In this document: piece by piece, positions 51,907 to 60,900 of the stretch
Layout: every line of letters begins with the position of its first letter
Numbering within the stretch: position 1 is the first letter of the stretch
NCBI RefSeq assembly: GCF_013044515.1
Contig: NZ_JABEPR010000002.1
Location: 62,001-126,000, forward strand
Direction: 5' to 3'
Length of the DNA stretch: 64,000 bases
DNA from: Sphingomonas sp. ID1715
GTDB taxonomy: Bacteria > Pseudomonadota > Alphaproteobacteria > Sphingomonadales > Sphingomonadaceae
The notes under the pieces: model-generated
Told to the model about the DNA's origin: nothing
What the model saw: only the letters and a program-made list of their open reading frames with translations
The model's database searches: none
Program-made: the position numbers and the translations under genes

Positions 51907-52896
51907 TCAGACCGTAACGACGACCTTGCCGATCTGTTCGTTCGATTCAAGGAAGCGGTGAGCGTCCTGGATGGCGTCGAGCGGGAAAGTGCGCGCGATC
52001 CGCGGCTTGAGCGCGCCCGATTCCAGACCCGCCACGATGAACGCCTTGGCGCGATCGAGTGCGGCGTCGTCCGAGACGATCTCGCTGTAGATATAACCCT
52101 TGAGCGTGAGGCTCTTGCCCAGCACGGAGAACAACGGGAACGGCGTCGGTTCGCTGCTGAGCGCGCCATATTGGAGCAGGATGCCGCCGCGTGCCATGCT
52201 TTCGGTCAGCGGCTCGAACGACGGGCCTCCGACCGGATCGAGCACCACGCGCGCGCCCTGACCAGCGGTTATCTCCATCACCCTCGCTACCAGATCCTCT
52301 TCCGCGGTCGCGACGACATGATGTGCACCGGCATCGATCAGGGCCTGGCGCTTGGCGCCGGTACGCGTCGTCGCGATTACCGTCGCGCCGACCATCCGCG
52401 CAATCTGGAAGGCAGCAAGGCCGACGCTGCTGGAGGCAGCAGTGACGATGACGAAATCGCCCTCGCCGAGTTTCGCCTGCTCCACCAGCGCACCCCAGGC
52501 GGTGACATACTGCATCCACACGGCCGCCGCTTCCTCGAACGACAGCGCCGCCGGATGCTTGACGACGAGGCGGGCGGGCACGTTGGCGACCTCGCCATAA
52601 GTGCCCCAGCGCGCGATATCGAGCGGGGGGATGACGCTGACGGCTTCGCCTTCCGCAAACCCGGTCACGTCCGCGCCGACCGTAACGACAGTGCCGGCAG
52701 CCTCATAACCAAGGCGGCTCGGGAACTCGGCTTCCTGAAGGTAGGCATGGTTGCGGAACATCACCTCGGCGCGGTTTATGCCTATAGCCTTCACCGCGAT
52801 CTGCACTTCGTCGGCCGCGGGCGCGGGGACTGCCACATCTTCAATCCTGAGGACGCTGGCGTCGCCATATTCGTGGATACGGACGATGCGGCTCAT
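51907..52896 (-). CDS. Zinc-free MDR oxidoreductase, NADPH:quinone reductase-like
   Basis: 329-residue medium-chain reductase. GroES-like half with MSRIVRIHEYGDASVLRIED and LGYEAAGTVVTVGADVTGF. The nucleotide domain has VIVTAASSSVGLAAFQIARM, the AASSxVG form of quinone oxidoreductases. Structural-zinc Cys residues are absent. It reduces quinones or enones with NADPH. The start faces a TetR gene across a 96-bp gap with two related dyads, so repression by that TetR is likely. Confidence 0.9.
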   Translation of the reverse strand: MSRIVRIHEYGDASVLRIEDVAVPAPAADEVQIAVKAIGINRAEVMFRNHAYLQEAEFPSRLGYEAAGTVVTVGADVTGFAEGEAVSVIPPLDIARWGTYGEVANVPARLVVKHPAALSFEEAAAVWMQYVTAWGALVEQAKLGEGDFVIVTAASSSVGLAAFQIARMVGATVIATTRTGAKRQALIDAGAHHVVATAEEDLVARVMEITAGQGARVVLDPVGGPSFEPLTESMARGGILLQYGALSSEPTPFPLFSVLGKSLTLKGYIYSEIVSDDAALDRAKAFIVAGLESGALKPRIARTFPLDAIQDAHRFLESNEQIGKVVVTV

Positions 52897-52915
52897 TGGA
52901 GACTCCTTGATTATT

Positions 52916-52975
52916 GAATGATCGTTCTGTAAGGGAGCGGACCACCCGTTTCAAGATATTATTTATCGATCGTTC
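52916..52975. promoter_or_regulatory. Two candidate TetR operators in divergent promoter region
   Basis: GAATGATCGTTC (52,916-52,927, near-perfect dyad around GATC) and TATCGATCGTTC (52,964-52,975, same right half and centre) lie 48 bp apart, centre to centre, between the quinone oxidoreductase and TetR starts. Paired sites sharing GATCGTTC suit a TetR dimer that controls both genes. Confidence 0.5.
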
Positions 52976-52992
52976 CATATCGTGCACCAGAG

Positions 52993-53613
52993 ATGACAGA
53001 GACGAAAGCCCGTCGCCGCGCAGGTCGCCCTCGTGTGTTCGACACTGACGCTGCGCTCGACAAGGCGGTGCGGCTGTTCTGGCAGCGTGGCTACGAGGCG
53101 ACATCGATGGCCGATCTGGTGGCGGAGACTGGCGTCGCCGCCGCCAGTCTCTATGCAGCGTTTGACAACAAGGCGGGGCTGTTTGCGGCGGTGATCGAGC
53201 GCTACGCCGCGACGTTCAGCGTCCACCTCTATGCACCCATCAACGATCCGGCGTTGTCCACCTACGAGGCCGTCAAAGGCCTGCTGGAACGAGCGGCGTC
53301 ATCATTCTCGGAACCTGGAACGCCGGCCGGCTGCTTCATGTATTCGGCAGCGGCAGCCGTTTCGCCGGCGTCCGCCGCCATCGAATGCCTGCTGCGCGAC
53401 AAGCGTATCGCGGCGGAGGCCCTCCTGATCGAGCGTCTGCAACGCGGCGCCGCGCAGGGCGAGCTTGCGGCCGACACCGATCCGGCCGTGCTAGGCAAAT
53501 TCATCAATACGGTCATGGAAGGCATGTCCGTTCAGGCGCGCGACGGCGCTACGATCGACGAACTGCTCTCCATTGCCAAAATGGCACTCGATCGATGGCC
53601 GGCCGCGATATGA
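52993..53613 (+). CDS. TetR/AcrR-family transcriptional regulator
   Basis: 206 residues. Basic N-terminus (TKARRRAGRPRVFDTDAALD), helix-turn-helix ATSMADLVAETGVAAASLYAAF and NKAGLFAAVIERYA typical of TetR; ligand-binding helical domain follows with the GCFMYSAAAAVSPAS region common in regulators of oxidoreductases. It is divergent from the quinone oxidoreductase gene and 75 bp upstream of the aldo/keto reductase, both possible targets. Confidence 0.92.
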   Translation: MTETKARRRAGRPRVFDTDAALDKAVRLFWQRGYEATSMADLVAETGVAAASLYAAFDNKAGLFAAVIERYAATFSVHLYAPINDPALSTYEAVKGLLERAASSFSEPGTPAGCFMYSAAAAVSPASAAIECLLRDKRIAAEALLIERLQRGAAQGELAADTDPAVLGKFINTVMEGMSVQARDGATIDELLSIAKMALDRWPAAI

Positions 53614-53688
53614 TCGTTACGTGATGGTCATCTTCCAATCCGCCTCCCGCGACCGAACAGTCGAACTCATCTCATAGGACGAAAGCAC

Positions 53689-54519
53689 ATGAAATACGTG
53701 ACATTGCCCGGCGGGGAAGTGGTTCCTTCACTGGGTCAAGGCACCTGGAAGATGGGCGAACGTGCCGAGCGCCGATCCGATGAGATCGCAGCGCTGCGCG
53801 CCGGTGTCGAACTGGGCATGACGCTCATCGATACCGCCGAAATGTACGGCGATGGTGCGGCGGAAACGCTGATATCCGAGGCGTTGGGCAGCGTTCGCGA
53901 CCGGTTGTTCATCGTCAGCAAGGCATATCCGCAGAACGCATCGCGCTCCCGCCTTGCCGGTGCGTGCGAGGCGAGCCTGAAGCGGCTCGGCACCGATCGG
54001 CTCGACCTCTACCTGCTCCACTGGCGGGGATCAGTGCCGCTCGCTGAGACGATAGAGGCAATGGAGGCGCTAAAATCAGCGGGGAAAATTAGGTATTGGG
54101 GTGTCAGCAACCTCGATACCGACGATATGGACGAGCTTGTCGCTGCCGGCGGGGATGGCTGCGTGACCGATCAGATCCTCTACAATCTCGTCCGTCGAGG
54201 ACCTGAGTTGGACCTGTTGCCGTGGCTCGCCCAGCACAAAGTGCCAGTGATGGCGTACAGTCCCGTCGAGCAGGGACGCCTCTCAAGCCATCCCGCCCTC
54301 GACAAAGTAACGTCCCGGGTTGGCGCAACCCCTGCGCAGGTCGCACTTGCCTGGACCTTGCGCCACGATGGCCTCATCGCCATCCCGAAAGCGAGTTCGA
54401 TTGCACATGTGCGGGAGAACCGCGCGGCCGCAGATATCGTGCTCTCCGACGCCGACCTTGCGACACTCGATGCGGAATTTCCCAGGCCACGCGACCGCCG
54501 TCCACTCGAGATGCTTTAG
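53689..54519 (+). CDS. Aldo/keto reductase
   Basis: 276-residue TIM barrel of the AKR superfamily. The tetrad is visible: Asp and Tyr in LIDTAEMYGDG, Lys in LFIVSKAYPQ, His in LYLLHWRGSVPL; NADPH pocket in AYSPVEQGRLSS and AIPKASSIAHVRENRAA. It resembles bacterial methylglyoxal or 2,5-diketogluconate reductases and would reduce aldehydes. Follows the TetR gene on the same strand. Confidence 0.93.
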   Translation: MKYVTLPGGEVVPSLGQGTWKMGERAERRSDEIAALRAGVELGMTLIDTAEMYGDGAAETLISEALGSVRDRLFIVSKAYPQNASRSRLAGACEASLKRLGTDRLDLYLLHWRGSVPLAETIEAMEALKSAGKIRYWGVSNLDTDDMDELVAAGGDGCVTDQILYNLVRRGPELDLLPWLAQHKVPVMAYSPVEQGRLSSHPALDKVTSRVGATPAQVALAWTLRHDGLIAIPKASSIAHVRENRAAADIVLSDADLATLDAEFPRPRDRRPLEML

Positions 54520-55053
54520 CGTCAGATGACGATATTATCGCTCGAAGGAACAGAACGCAAACCGGATCGGCGGTAGGCGCTCAGCGGTGCGGTGATCGGA
54601 CCAGTGTCGACACCGCTATCGAGCGGGTGCTGCGCGACTGACGGTTCGAGAACCAGGCCTATCGCGCCCCTGGCCCCAATCTGCTCTTAGCCTCCACGAA
54701 TAACTGTCTGACCGTTCTTACCGTCTATGGGGCGTATCCGAGCTGGCAGGGCATCCAGCCAAGGGCGTCATTCTTGTCCATCGGGCGCTCTGGATCGAAG
54801 CTCGGGCGGCCTAGCTGTCAGCACGACACCGCGCTGCCTGAGTTTCCGAGCTGCCATCCCAGCGTGCGCCGCTGGCGGGAAGGTGAGCCGATTACTCGCT
54901 CAAGCTCAGTTCGACAGAGCGCAGGCCATGAACCGTTCACTGCACTGCAGCGCCGAATTAGCGCTCTGCTACCTAAAGAGCTGCCTAGCAAAAAAATGCT
55001 CTCAATTGCCCGATCTCGCAAGCTCAGTATCTGATTTACGAAAAAGGGAAATG
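54520..55053. other. Gene-poor stretch before the tRNA-Lys fragment
   Basis: About 530 bp with no convincing gene. Short open frames exist on both strands but lack start signals, coding-type third-position bias or any recognisable motif. Base composition becomes more AT-rich towards 55,000. A short frame ending at about 54,641 (VDTAIERVLRD) could be a remnant. The content looks like decayed or junction DNA next to an integration scar. Confidence 0.5.
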
Positions 55054-55099
55054 TGGTGGACGCACTAGGGCTCGAACCTAGGACCCGCTGATTAAGAGT
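55054..55099 (-). pseudogene. 3' fragment of tRNA-Lys(CUU), probable attachment-site scar
   Basis: Read on the minus strand this gives the anticodon loop with CTT (ACTCTTAATCAGC), variable loop CGGGTC, a complete T-arm (CTAGGTTCGAGCCCTAG), acceptor strand TGCGTCC, A and encoded CCA ending at 55,054. The D-arm, 5' acceptor strand and the left anticodon stem are missing: upstream sequence (AATTAAGGGA) does not pair. A 3' half-tRNA starting at the anticodon loop is the classical product of tyrosine-integrase insertion into a tRNA gene. Confidence 0.8.
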
Positions 55100-55450
55100 T
55101 CCCTTAATTTCAACAACATCAAGTACTTAGCTGCATCCGCGTATTGATTTGACGACAACGACACACAACGGACCACAAAGCGATCTAGCACAAATTGGGT
55201 CACATCCCGGGGTAAGCGTGGGATGGCCGCTATGCGCCCATCCCAGTCATTCGAGTGTTTGGGTTTTTGTCCTGAAAGCTGCCGTTCTCAATGCGGATCC
55301 TTTGAGTTCGCGCCCTTAGCGCCGAGCGCTCAAAGAGCTTCGTCCGGATGCATTAGACTACCTGCCGCGGGCGTCTCTTATTTCGGGAGCATTTCATCCT
55401 GGATGATCGGAGAAAGGAGCTCCACCGCTCGCAGACGGTTATATTCGAGT
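55100..55450. other. Non-coding stretch right of the tRNA-Lys fragment
   Basis: About 350 bp without a supportable gene. It is less GC-rich than the surroundings and has no recognisable motif, integrase or direct-repeat array. By the tRNA-Lys reading it would be the end of an integrated element. The downstream gene ends at 55,451. Confidence 0.45.
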
Positions 55451-56587
55451 TCAATCTTGCTGCGCTAGCGGCAACCACACCTCAAACGTGCTGCCTTCTC
55501 CCGGAGCGCTCTCGAGAAGGCGTATTTCCCCGCCGTGCAGTTCCACGAGTTGTTTCACCAGTGCGAGACCAATCCCCAGTCCGTCACCGACGATCCCGAG
55601 ACCATTGTCCGATTGTTCGAACATTTCGAATATCAGCGTTTGCCGGTCGGTCGGGATGCCTACGCCGTTGTCCGACACTGTCAGGGTCGCGCGATCATCC
55701 GACTTCGCAGCAGTGACAGCGATCCGACCACCATTGGGTGTATACCGAGCCGCGTTGCCGACGATGTTGCCAACAATCTGGATAAAGCGCGCCGGATCGA
55801 TATCGAGCATGATCGGCTCTTCGGGTATTTCCACCAGCAGTTCATGGTTTCCCGCCTCGATTGCCGGCCCTGCGATTTCCAGTGCTTGCGGCATGAGGTC
55901 GCCGAGCAAGAGCGTTTCCTTGCGCAGCGATATCTTGCCGTGCTCGATACGGTTGATATCGAGCAGATCGTCGACAAGCCGCGTCATGTGTTGCAAGTGC
56001 TGCCCTATAGATTTGTGTATGGTCTCGTTGTTCAGGCCCTCCCTCGGGCGTTCAAGGAAATTGAGCCCGGCCGCCAGCACCGCCAGCGGGTTGCGCAGTT
56101 CGTGGGCAAGCACTCCCAGGAATCGGTTCTTCTGCTGGTCGGCGGCCTGTAATGCCGCGGTCAGGCTGGCCAGTTCATCGCGCTGTGCAATTATCTGCTG
56201 ACGCTGGACGAACATGTCGAAGAAGACGCTCGACTTGGATCGCAGGATGTCGGCTTCGATCGGCTTCTGGATGAAATCGACGGCGCCTGCCTCGTATCCG
56301 CGGAACTTGCGCGCCGCTTCCCCGCTGCCTGCAGTGAGGAAGATGATTGGAATATGCCGCGAACGCTCGTTCGCACGCATGATTTCGGCCAGTTCGAAGC
56401 CATCCATCCCAGGCATCTGCACGTCGAGCAGGGCAAGCGCATATTCGTTGCCCAGCATCAGTTCGAGAGCTTCCTCACCGCTGTGGGCCTTGTGCAATTC
56501 AAGGTCTTCACGTGCCAGCAGCGCCTCTAGCGCGAGCAGGTTCTCCTCGAGATCATCGACCAACAGGAATTTCACGGTAATGGTCAT
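55451..56587 (-). CDS. Response-regulator/histidine kinase hybrid (REC-HisKA-HATPase)
   Basis: 378 residues from the ATG at 56,587, which overlaps the cheB stop (ATGA). Receiver domain residues about 5-120 with the phospho-acceptor Asp55 (LLDVQMPGMDG) and Lys in IQKPI. A short coiled coil follows, then HisKA with His162 (VLAHELRNPLAV) and HATPase with NIVGNAARYTPNGG, SDNGVGIP and GDGLGIGLALVKQL. No membrane segment: a soluble kinase with an input receiver, last in a four-gene operon. It could be driven by the upstream hybrid kinase. Confidence 0.92.
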   Translation of the reverse strand: MTITVKFLLVDDLEENLLALEALLAREDLELHKAHSGEEALELMLGNEYALALLDVQMPGMDGFELAEIMRANERSRHIPIIFLTAGSGEAARKFRGYEAGAVDFIQKPIEADILRSKSSVFFDMFVQRQQIIAQRDELASLTAALQAADQQKNRFLGVLAHELRNPLAVLAAGLNFLERPREGLNNETIHKSIGQHLQHMTRLVDDLLDINRIEHGKISLRKETLLLGDLMPQALEIAGPAIEAGNHELLVEIPEEPIMLDIDPARFIQIVGNIVGNAARYTPNGGRIAVTAAKSDDRATLTVSDNGVGIPTDRQTLIFEMFEQSDNGLGIVGDGLGIGLALVKQLVELHGGEIRLLESAPGEGSTFEVWLPLAQQD

Positions 56588-57153
56588 CGCGCGATCATCG
56601 CCTCCAGAGCAGGTTCGATTTCTTCCAGTTGCATGGTCCGCGCGCTGGGACAGGCGGCCAGGGCAGCCTCGGGCATGGTCGCGACTTCTGCCGTGGCGGG
56701 GATTTGCACGATCCCCTGTCCACCGGCGGCACATACGGCCCGCAGGCCTTGGGCCCCATCGCTGTTTGCCCCGGTCATGACGATGCCGGCCAATCCCGGA
56801 CCAAAGGCATCGGCTGCGCTTTCGAACAGCACATCGATCGCGGGGCGCGAGTGATTCACATGCTCGTCGGACGACAGGGCAATGGTCCCGCTGGCTTCGA
56901 CGAGCAAATGGTAATCCGGCGGAGCGAAATAGATCGTGCCGGGCGCGAGCGGTTCCTTGTCCTCCGCCTCCTTGACCGGGAGCCGACACTTTGCGGCGAA
57001 CAGGTCGACGAGCGAATTGCTTTGCCGTGGCGGGACATGGACGACCACGAGAACCGGGGCGGGAAAATCAGCTGGCAGCCTGGGGAGCACCTGCGATAAC
57101 GCCTGGACGCCGCCCGCGGAAGTGCCGATTACGACGGCCTCGAGGCTCATCAC
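56584..57153 (-). CDS. cheB: CheB-type methylesterase without receiver domain
   Basis: 189 residues, methylesterase domain only. Catalytic Ser12 in VIGTSAGGVQAL, His39 in VVHVPPRQSN, Asp132 in MTGANSDGAQG. The regulatory receiver of chemotaxis CheB is missing, so control must come from elsewhere. It removes methyl groups from (or deamidates) glutamates on a receptor or sensor. Overlaps cheR upstream and the REC-kinase downstream by 4 bp each. Confidence 0.92.
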   Translation of the reverse strand: MMSLEAVVIGTSAGGVQALSQVLPRLPADFPAPVLVVVHVPPRQSNSLVDLFAAKCRLPVKEAEDKEPLAPGTIYFAPPDYHLLVEASGTIALSSDEHVNHSRPAIDVLFESAADAFGPGLAGIVMTGANSDGAQGLRAVCAAGGQGIVQIPATAEVATMPEAALAACPSARTMQLEEIEPALEAMIAR

Positions 57154-57986
57154 GCGCTCCTCCGGTAGATTTTCTCCTCTCGCACGAATTCGGCGAACAT
57201 GTCCGCATGTTCCGAAAAACGCAGGCTTTCCTTCGATCCAATGCCGAGAAACCCGCCGTGCACGAGCGACTCGCCGAACAAGCCCACGACCCGGTCCTGC
57301 AACTCGCGATCGAAGTAGATGAGCACGTTGCGACAGGAGATCAGGTGCATCTCGCCAAAGGCTGCGTCCGTCACTAGGCTGTGGTCCGAAAAGACAGTGC
57401 GTTCTCGCAGCGACTTGCTGAACACGGCCCGATCGTAGTCCGCGGTGTAATGGTCCGACAGCGAGCTATGCCCGCCCGACAGGCGGTGGTTCTTGGTGAA
57501 GAGTTGGATGCGGTCGAGCGGATATACGCCCGCCTGCGCCGCACGGAGGGCAGCGGGGTTGATATCGGTAGCATAGAAGATCGTTCGTTCGAACAGCCCC
57601 TCTTCCGCGAAAAGAACGGCCAGGGAATACAACTCCTCGCCTTGGCTGCACCCTGCAACCCATACCTTGAGCGAGGGATAGGTGCGCAAATGCGGCACGA
57701 CCTTCTCGCGCAGCGCGCGAAAATAGGATGGGTCGCGGAACATCTCGCTCACCTGCACAGTGAGGAAATTCAGCAGCTGCGGGAGGATGCTCTCGTCGTG
57801 GAGAACGGCCGACTGGATAGCGGAGATGCTGTCGTATCCCCACTGGCTGCGGGCCTGCAGCAGCCGCCTCTTTATCGACGCCCGAGCATAGTGCCGGAAA
57901 TCGTAGTGATAATGGCGATAGATGGCATCCAGCAGCAGCTGGATCTCGATATCCTCGATGCCCTCGCTCATCACCGGGGCATCCAT
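57150..57986 (-). CDS. cheR: CheR-type protein-glutamate methyltransferase
   Basis: 278 residues. N-terminal helical CheR domain (YDFRHYARASIKRRLLQARS) and SAM-binding domain with KVWVAGCSQGEELYSLAV, IFYATDINPAALRAA, and HLISCRNVLIYFD. It transfers methyl groups from SAM to receptor glutamates. The N-terminal 16 bp overlap the end of the large hybrid kinase gene, and the stop overlaps cheB. No MCP is encoded nearby, so its substrate is open. Confidence 0.93.
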   Translation of the reverse strand: MDAPVMSEGIEDIEIQLLLDAIYRHYHYDFRHYARASIKRRLLQARSQWGYDSISAIQSAVLHDESILPQLLNFLTVQVSEMFRDPSYFRALREKVVPHLRTYPSLKVWVAGCSQGEELYSLAVLFAEEGLFERTIFYATDINPAALRAAQAGVYPLDRIQLFTKNHRLSGGHSSLSDHYTADYDRAVFSKSLRERTVFSDHSLVTDAAFGEMHLISCRNVLIYFDRELQDRVVGLFGESLVHGGFLGIGSKESLRFSEHADMFAEFVREEKIYRRSA

Positions 57987-60900
57987 ACCCGCACCAGCGA
58001 CAGCAATTTGTCCACGTCAATTGGCTTGGCCATGTAGTCGTTGGCGCCTGCCTCGATGCACTTCTGCTGGTCGTCGGGCATAGCCTTGGCAGTGAGCATG
58101 ACGATCGGAAGCTTGTTCCACCGCGAATCGGCGCGGATCGCGCGGGCGGCGGTGAGGCCGTCCATCACCGGCATCATCACGTCCATCAGCACGAGGTCGA
58201 CAGCCTTGTCAGGATCATCCGCCGCTTCGCGGAGCGCGTCGAGCGCCTCCTGCCCGTTGCGTGCGATCCGTGTCAGGGCACCGCGTGGCTCGAGGATACT
58301 GGTGAGCGAGTAGACATTGCGCACATCGTCCTCGACGATGAGGATGCGTCGGCCTTCCAGTGCGGCATCGCGGTGGCGCGCCTTCTCGATCATCTGGCGC
58401 TGTTCGGGGGGCAGATCCGATACGACCCGGTGGAGGAACAGCGATACCTCGTCCAGCAGGCGCTCGGGCGACTTCGCACCCTTGATGATGATCGAGCTGG
58501 AATATCGGCGCAGTCGTTGTTCCTCGTCGGCCGACAGGTCGCGGCCAGTATAGACGATGACCGGCGGAAGGGGCCCGTCCTTCTCCTCGCTCAACGTTTC
58601 AAGCAGCGAGAAGCCCGACGCATCGGGCAGTGCGAGGTCGAGAACCATGCAGTCGTATTGGCCGCGACGCAATTCCTCGAGACATTCGGCTGCGGTGCCG
58701 ACCGCCACAGTCTCGACATCCTGCGAACCGAGCAGTCTAGCCACCGCTTCGCGCTGGACCTCGTCATCCTCCACGATCAGCACGCGGCGCACGCGTGAAG
58801 CCAGCTTATCCTGCAAGCCCGCGAGCACTTCGGCCAGACGTTCGCGCGGGGCGGGCTTTTCTAGAAAGCCGATCGCGCCGAGCGCCAGCGCGGTCTGGCT
58901 CTGGTCCGTCCCGGATATCACGTGGATCGGGATATGGCGCGTCTCTTCTTCGTGCTTGAGCCTATCAAGCACGGTCAGGCCGGACTGATCGGGTAGGCCG
59001 ATGTCCAGCACGATCGCGCTCGGGCGATATTCGCGGGCAAGGTCTATGGCTTCGGTCGCCGTTCCCGCGACGATGCACTGGAAGCCCAGTTCGCGCGACA
59101 GGTCACACACGATACCGGCAAAGGTCGAGTCGTCCTCGATTACCAGCAGGAGCCGCTTTTCTTCCGAAAGGTCCCTACGGTCGTCTTCCAGCACGCTCGC
59201 GCTGGCTTGAGCTGGTTTGGGCCTGACCGGCACGCGCGCGGGCGCGAGCACCGGCTCCGAAGATCCCTCGCCTACAGGCGCGAGCTGGCGAGGTGCAACC
59301 GTTGCGGGGTCATATATGGCGGGCACACTGACGATAAAGGTGCTGCCCTTGCCCTTTTCGCTCTCGAGACGGATGCTGCCGCCAAGCAAACGGACCAGCT
59401 CGCGCGAGATGGACAGCCCCAGCCCCGTTCCGCCGAACTTGCGACTGATCGTGCCGTCCGCCTGGCGGAAGGCCTCGAAGATCGCCTCGCGTTGCGCCTC
59501 ATCGATGCCGATGCCCGTGTCGGCCACGGCGAAGTCGACGATATCGCTCTCGCCCGGCGATATGGTCAGGGTGACGCTTCCGTCCTCGGTAAACTTGATC
59601 GCATTGGACAGGAGGTTTTTCAGCACCTGTTCCAGCCGCATCCGGTCGGTTTCGATCGAACGCGGCGCATCGGAGGCCAGCGCGATGCGAAGCTCCAGAC
59701 CGCGCTGCTGTGCAAGCGGCTCGAAAACCTTGCGAAGATCGGAGGTAAGCCGATCGGTCGAAACCGTGCCAGCCTCGATCTCGACGTGGCCTGCCTCGAT
59801 CTTCGACAGGTCGAGGATGTCGTTGATGAGGTTGAGCAGATCGTTGCCCGAGGACTCGATGGTGCGGGCGAACTTGACTTGGTCGGCGCTGAGATTGCCG
59901 TCGCTGTTGTCTCCGAGCAGCTTGGACAGGATCAGCAGCGAATTGAGCGGCGTGCGCAATTCGTGGCTCATGTTGGCGAGGAAATCCGACTTGTATTGGC
60001 TCGCCTGTTCCAGTTCGCGCGCCTTGAGCTGCAGCGCGGCGGTCGCGCGCTTCAGTTCGTCGCGCTGTCCTTCGAGGGTCTGCGCCTGCTCTTCGAGCTG
60101 GCTATTGGTCTGTTCCAGTTCGACCTGCTGGAGTTCAAGGCGCGCCTGGGATTCCTTAAGCGCGTTGCCCTGCTCCTCCAGCTCCTCGTTGGATACCCGC
60201 AGTTCTTCGCTTTGGGCCTGCAATTCGGCTGCCTGCCGCTGGGTTTCCTCCAGTGCTTCCTGCAATCGCTCGCGGAAGCGCGCCGAGCGGAGCGCGACGC
60301 CAATCGAGTCCGAGACGTTGTCGAGCAGTTCGAGCACGCGATCATCCACGGCATCGAAATATCCGAGCTCGACGACCGCGTTAACCGTTCCTTCGTTGAA
60401 GATAGGGGCCACGATGAGATGTCTCGGCGTGTCACTCCCCAGCGCCGATCCGATCTTCAGATAGCCGGCGGGTAGGTCCGACAGCGTGGTTGCGCGCGCA
60501 TCCGCTGCCACCTTGCCTAGAAGGCCTTCGTTCAGACCGAACGTCTCCGGCACAGACGCGCTGTCCGCAACGCCGAGCATGGCTACACGATTGAACGTGC
60601 CGCTCTCGCCCTTGAAGAGTGCCCCGGCATTCGCGCCGGTTCTTTCGGCAAGAAACGACAGCACGGCGTCAGCCACCTGGGGCACCGTCTTCTCGCCCCG
60701 CATGGTTTCGCTCAATTCCACCTGTGCAGCCTGTAGCCAGCTCTGCCGCTCGCGGTTGCGACTGCTTCTTGCCATGAGGATGAAGATGGCGATGGTCAGG
60801 CCAATACCGATCAGGCTCGTAATCACAGCGCCGATGATCGCAGCACGCGAAGCCGCCGCCAGCTCAGCGATACGCTGCTGGCGCTCCCGGGCCTCTTCGA

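Noticed and set aside
54727-55068. Open frame of 113 codons left of the tRNA-Lys fragment
   Set aside because: Cys/Ser-rich with no start signal; it runs into the tRNA fragment and has no coding bias.
55054-55099. Calling this a functional tRNA-Lys gene
   Set aside because: The D-arm, 5' acceptor strand and one anticodon stem strand are missing, so no cloverleaf can form.
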